From Scatomonas sp963649395 (GTDB lineage Bacteria; Bacillota; Clostridia; Lachnospirales; Lachnospiraceae): a stretch of DNA of 22,714 nt. The stretch's first letter is position 1. Every line of letters starts with the position of its first letter. The stretch covers positions 1 to 22,714 of the forward strand of contig CAVJHW010000032.1 of NCBI GenBank assembly GCA_963649395.1, written 5' to 3'. The translations under genes and the position numbers were made by a program. Below the pieces are notes generated by a model. That model was given only the letters and a program-made list of their open reading frames with translations, was not told where the DNA came from and did not search any database. Positions 19,901 through 22,714 of this stretch are shown in pieces.

Positions 19901-21352
19901 ATGAGTGCACAGGGGAAAAAGAAGACAAAATGGATTATCCTGATTATTATTGCTGTCCTGCTGGTGGCAGCCATAGGGATTTATATGTATCTGGCCTGGC
20001 AGAGGAAGGATACCTTCTTCCAGGGAACAGTGATCAATGGCCAGGATTATAGCGGAATGACAGTAGCTCAGGCGGAGGACCAGATGGAGAAGGAGACGGA
20101 GGCCTATCAGCTAACCTTGACCTTCCGCCAGGATAAGACGGAGACCCTGACAGCGGAGCAATTAGGTTATTCCTATGTCTCGAAGGGGGGTTTTCAGGAG
20201 ATCAAGGACAGGCAGATGCCTATTCTCTGGATTACCGGGTATTTTCAGAAACATAACGCTACAGTGACCAGTGAGATTGCCATTGATGAGGACAAGCTGA
20301 AGGACAGTCTGGAGGATTTGGAAGAGCTGCAGGCCGATCAGATGGTGGCGCCCGCGGATGCCTGCCTGGTATGGTCGGATATGAGCTTTACCATTCAAAA
20401 GGAGGAAGAGGGAACTACGATTGACGAGGACAAGCTCTTTCAGGCCGTTAGGGAAGCTGTAGAGGCGGGCGAAGAAGAGCTGGATCTGGAGGAGGCGGAG
20501 GTATATGAGAATCCGTCTGTGACCAGCCAGGATGCTCAGCTGAATCAGCAGCTGAAGGAGCTGAACCAGCTGGTAGGCAGCAGCATTACCTATACCCTGC
20601 CCTCTGGCAGCCAGGTATTGGATGGCAATACCCTCAAGGGTTGGCTGGTTCAGGATGATCAGGGAAATTATAAGAAGGACGAGGAGCAGTGGAATCAGCA
20701 GATTCGCCAATATGTGGCAGCTATGGCGGAGACGGTGGATACCTTGCACAAGGATCAGAGCTTCCAGACTACAGGGGCAGGGACGGTGACGGTACCCAAT
20801 GATGTCTTTGGCTGGCAGATCGACCAGGAGGCGGAGATCAGCCAATTGACCACAGAGCTGCAGCAGGGAACCGTAACGACCCGGGAGCCGGTATATGCCA
20901 GCCGAGCAGTTTCTACGGAGAATAACGGAATCGGGACTACCTATGTGGAGATCGACCTAAGCCGACAGCACATGTGGGTATATGACAATGGAACCCTTCG
21001 TCTGGAAACGGATATCGTGTCCGGCAAGATGACCCATGACCGATATACACCGGCCGGCATCTATCAGGTCTACAACAAGGAAACCTCCCGATACCTGCGG
21101 GGACCCCAAAGGGCGGATGGCAGCTACGAGTGGAATGCCTATGTGGACTACTGGATGCCCTTCAATGGTGCCATCGGAATGCATGATGCTTATTGGCAGG
21201 CCGGAAGATTCGGGGGCACCTATTATATGACCGGAGGTTCCAGAGGCTGCATCAATATGCCCGCTGACAAGGCGGAAGAGCTCTACGGCTGGATTGCCGT
21301 GGGAACCCCTGTCATCACTTATTATTCCCAGGAAATGCAATTTATTGATTAA
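19901..21352 (+). CDS. Membrane-anchored L,D-transpeptidase (YkuD domain) with peptidoglycan-binding domains
   Basis: This 483-residue cell-wall enzyme makes 3-3 cross-links in peptidoglycan or attaches proteins to it. Residues 1-10 are basic and cytoplasmic, and 11-33 form a single membrane helix (WIILIIIAVLLVAAIGIYMY), placing the rest outside. Residues 40-330 resemble the PG_binding_4 module, probably in two copies (about 45-200 and 200-330), with acidic, glutamine-rich linkers. The YkuD catalytic domain spans about 346-477, with H428 (GMHDAYW) and the nucleophile C450 in GSRGCINMP. The ATG at 19901 follows GAGGAGATGG. It is a single gene with its own strong terminator. Such enzymes confer tolerance to most beta-lactams except carbapenems in some species. 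Confidence 0.93.
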   Translation: MSAQGKKKTKWIILIIIAVLLVAAIGIYMYLAWQRKDTFFQGTVINGQDYSGMTVAQAEDQMEKETEAYQLTLTFRQDKTETLTAEQLGYSYVSKGGFQEIKDRQMPILWITGYFQKHNATVTSEIAIDEDKLKDSLEDLEELQADQMVAPADACLVWSDMSFTIQKEEEGTTIDEDKLFQAVREAVEAGEEELDLEEAEVYENPSVTSQDAQLNQQLKELNQLVGSSITYTLPSGSQVLDGNTLKGWLVQDDQGNYKKDEEQWNQQIRQYVAAMAETVDTLHKDQSFQTTGAGTVTVPNDVFGWQIDQEAEISQLTTELQQGTVTTREPVYASRAVSTENNGIGTTYVEIDLSRQHMWVYDNGTLRLETDIVSGKMTHDRYTPAGIYQVYNKETSRYLRGPQRADGSYEWNAYVDYWMPFNGAIGMHDAYWQAGRFGGTYYMTGGSRGCINMPADKAEELYGWIAVGTPVITYYSQEMQFID

Positions 21353-21366
21353 GAGTATAGATTAAG

Positions 21367-21411
21367 AGCAAGTGTCCAGCCCCCTTTTTGGAGTCTGGAC
21401 ACTTGCTTTTT
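21367..21411 (+). terminator. Rho-independent terminator of the L,D-transpeptidase gene
   Basis: AGCAAGTGTCCAG (21367-21379) pairs exactly with 21395-21407; five T's follow (21407-21411). Confidence 0.92.
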
Positions 21412-21485
21412 GTTAAGTTCTCAGCCGACCTAGACACTATATGTTGAGGTAAAAGTAAAAAAACAACAATATTTTCGAAATTATC

Positions 21486-21514
21486 TTGACATACTTATAA
21501 TCGCTGGTTACAAT
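21486..21514 (+). promoter_or_regulatory. Strong promoter of the XRE-ImmA pair
   Basis: A consensus TTGACA (21486-21491), a 17-base spacer and TACAAT (21509-21514). Confidence 0.8.
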
Positions 21515-21549
21515 ATAGGATGTAAACAAATGAAAGGAAGGCTGGTACT

Positions 21550-21894
21550 ATGTCAATATTTAGCGAAAGAATTTCCGAGTTGATGAAACGTTATAGGCTC
21601 ACCCAGAAAGAATTAGCTGTGAAGGCGGGTGTTACCGAGTCAGCAATGTCATACTATGTCAAAGGAGAGCGAACACCGAGAAGTGATGTTTTGACAAGAA
21701 TAGCGAAGGCACTGAATACAACAACCGATTATCTGCTCGGCACTATTTCCGAGTCTTCTCCATATCTTAACCAGAACGAATTGCAATATTTGCAGCGCAA
21801 TCTTGGTAAATTGGATCAGGTGCAATTAAAGAAGGCGGAGAAGATACTTAAAGCAGCGTTTGATGATATTTTTGACGATGAGGATGAGGAGTGA
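21550..21894 (+). CDS. XRE-family repressor, ImmR-like
   Basis: A 114-residue regulator with a clear helix-turn-helix in the first 65 residues (FSERISELMKRYRLTQKELA, then VKAGVTESAMSYYVKGERTPRSDVLTRIAKALNTTTDYLLG). The C-terminal 45 residues are helical and end in an acidic run (DDIFDDEDEE). The ATG at 21550 follows GAAAGGAAGG. The stop shares GTGA with the GTG start of an ImmA/IrrE-type protease gene. That pairing is the ImmR-ImmA layout of integrative elements, in which the protease cleaves the repressor to induce the element. Here the protease frame is broken, so the repressor may be locked on. The composition is AT-richer than the preceding core genes, which suggests transfer. Confidence 0.88.
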   Translation: MSIFSERISELMKRYRLTQKELAVKAGVTESAMSYYVKGERTPRSDVLTRIAKALNTTTDYLLGTISESSPYLNQNELQYLQRNLGKLDQVQLKKAEKILKAAFDDIFDDEDEE

Positions 21895-22569
21895 TAGCGT
21901 TGTCGAGCAATATTAAACCCGATTTTGCAGGTTCCTATTTAAAAGCAAATGAAATGTTGGTGAAATCATCGGTAATCAGTAATCAATACCTTTCCGTTTT
22001 CATCGAAAGCTTTAGTGAGGGAGCAGACACCCATCGTTTGCCGTTCCTACAAGAAGGCAAAAAAGTATGGCGTGGAAATGACGGATTTTGGCAGTGAATC
22101 CGCAATCATTATGCGACTGCAAGGAAAATCCATCATCTTTTATGATGAAACAAAGCCCGAAACGCACACCCGCTTTTCCATTCTGCACGAATTGGGACAC
22201 GAAGTAAACAGACATGATTTTACAAAGAAAGACGACGAAACCTACCACAGGTATGAGGTAGAAACAAATTATTTTGCTGCGCAGTTGCTTATGCCGGAAC
22301 AGCTTATAAGGGAATTACAGCGCAGAGGCGTCTGCATAACTCGGTATTTTTTGCAATCCACCTTTGGAGTATCGGAGCAAGCTGCAGGTAAACGGTTAGA
22401 TACATTGGCAAGGACGAACGTAGAATGGCGCTCAAGAGCCGAGAAGGAATTTGACGATATCATCCTGCTTCGACATGCAGATTTTCTAAATGAAATTTGC
22501 CCTATCTGTAACGCTTACGATTTTGAGGACGAGTATGCTCGTCAGCAGGAACGCAACGGTTGGTATTGA
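21891..22569 (+). pseudogene. ImmA/IrrE-family metalloprotease, frameshifted by a 7-base tandem duplication
   Basis: The gene starts at GTG 21891 (IALSSNIKPDFAGSYLKANE) and its first frame runs to a stop at 22095-22097. The rest of the protein lies in another frame to 22569: VREQTPIVCRSYKKAKKYGV, then the zinc motif HELGH in ILHELGHEVNRHDF, the third-ligand region EVETNYFAAQLLMP, and a CPIC tail. The frames separate at GTAATCA repeated twice (21972-21985). Removing one copy joins them as ...VKSSVINTFPFSSKALVREQ. A product from the internal GTG at 22015 (184 residues) would keep the whole catalytic core. Relatives cleave a partner repressor such as ImmR. This is either a real disabling mutation, a reversible switch or a sequencing error. 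Confidence 0.8.
21972..21985 (+). repeat. 7-base tandem duplication inside the ImmA-type gene
   Basis: GTAATCA occurs twice in direct succession; seven bases is not a multiple of three, so it shifts the reading frame. Confidence 0.9.
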
Positions 22570-22608
22570 TAGAGACAAACGCATTACATAGAAAGTAGGT
22601 GATGCCTA

Positions 22609-22685
22609 TGATTGATTGTGAAAAGGAAAGAAAAGCACCTTGCAGATTGTTGCGACCAATCTGCAAAGCGCCTGTCTCCGAATAA
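22609..22685 (+). CDS. Possible 25-residue small protein or structured RNA
   Basis: An ATG at 22609 opens MIDCEKERKAPCRLLRPICK, ending PVSE at 22685, with only a weak AGGTGATG in front. The same stretch contains a 10-base perfect stem (TTGCAGATTG 22640-22649 with CAATCTGCAA 22657-22666), which on the minus strand is followed by a T-rich run. It could equally be a minus-strand terminator. The remaining bases to the window end show nothing recognisable. Confidence 0.2.
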
Positions 22686-22714
22686 TGCTATTCGATTTGT
22701 GCTCTGTCCATCGT

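Overview
The window looks like chromosome from an anaerobic Firmicute of class Clostridia, most likely a Lachnospiraceae-type gut bacterium. The case rests on an [FeFe]-hydrogenase maturase (HydF), LuxS, a clostridial iscR-iscS-iscU-mnmA cluster, a gap-pgk-tpi cluster, strong purine-rich ribosome binding sites and sigma-A-type promoters with 17-base spacers. The family placement is inference; no rRNA or tRNA gene was seen.

Layout. Bases 1-1200 hold the tail of a MATE-type transporter and a short-chain dehydrogenase. Bases 1200-4200 form a small accessory island: a structured intergenic element, a type II toxin-antitoxin pair whose toxin is broken, a large inverted repeat beside a possible gene remnant, an autoregulated HigA-like regulator fused to an ImmA/IrrE metalloprotease domain, and an unrecognised gene. 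Bases 4300-8650 carry core genes: a low-molecular-weight phosphatase translationally coupled to hydF, then luxS, trpS and an RluA-type pseudouridine synthase, with two very tight tail-to-tail gene pairs. Bases 8650-10460 carry a beta-propeller lactonase and a convergent XRE regulator, separated by very large hairpins. Bases 10460-11920 carry a lactate/malate dehydrogenase-family gene with a long AT-rich leader.

Bases 11920-16070 are one probable operon for iron-sulfur cluster assembly and tRNA thiolation: iscR (preceded by a perfect 25-base palindrome), iscS, iscU, mnmA and a PHP-family phosphatase. IscS supplies sulfur to both IscU and MnmA. Bases 16180-19760 are the glycolytic cluster gap-pgk-tpi, whose spacers carry three copies of a hairpin repeat. 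Bases 19760-21410 hold a membrane-anchored L,D-transpeptidase for cell-wall cross-linking. From about 21480 the sequence becomes AT-richer and accessory again, with an XRE repressor overlapping an ImmA/IrrE gene that is frameshifted by a 7-base tandem duplication; this may be the edge of an integrated element.

The observations most worth checking are the hairpin repeat family in the gap-pgk-tpi spacers, the 7-base duplication that disables the ImmA-type protease, the shared motif at the -35 regions of the divergent luxS and trpS promoters, the malate-dehydrogenase-type specificity residue in the lactate dehydrogenase-like protein, and the paired operators around the promoter of the HigA-ImmA fusion. 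I did not find a clearly new multi-gene system.
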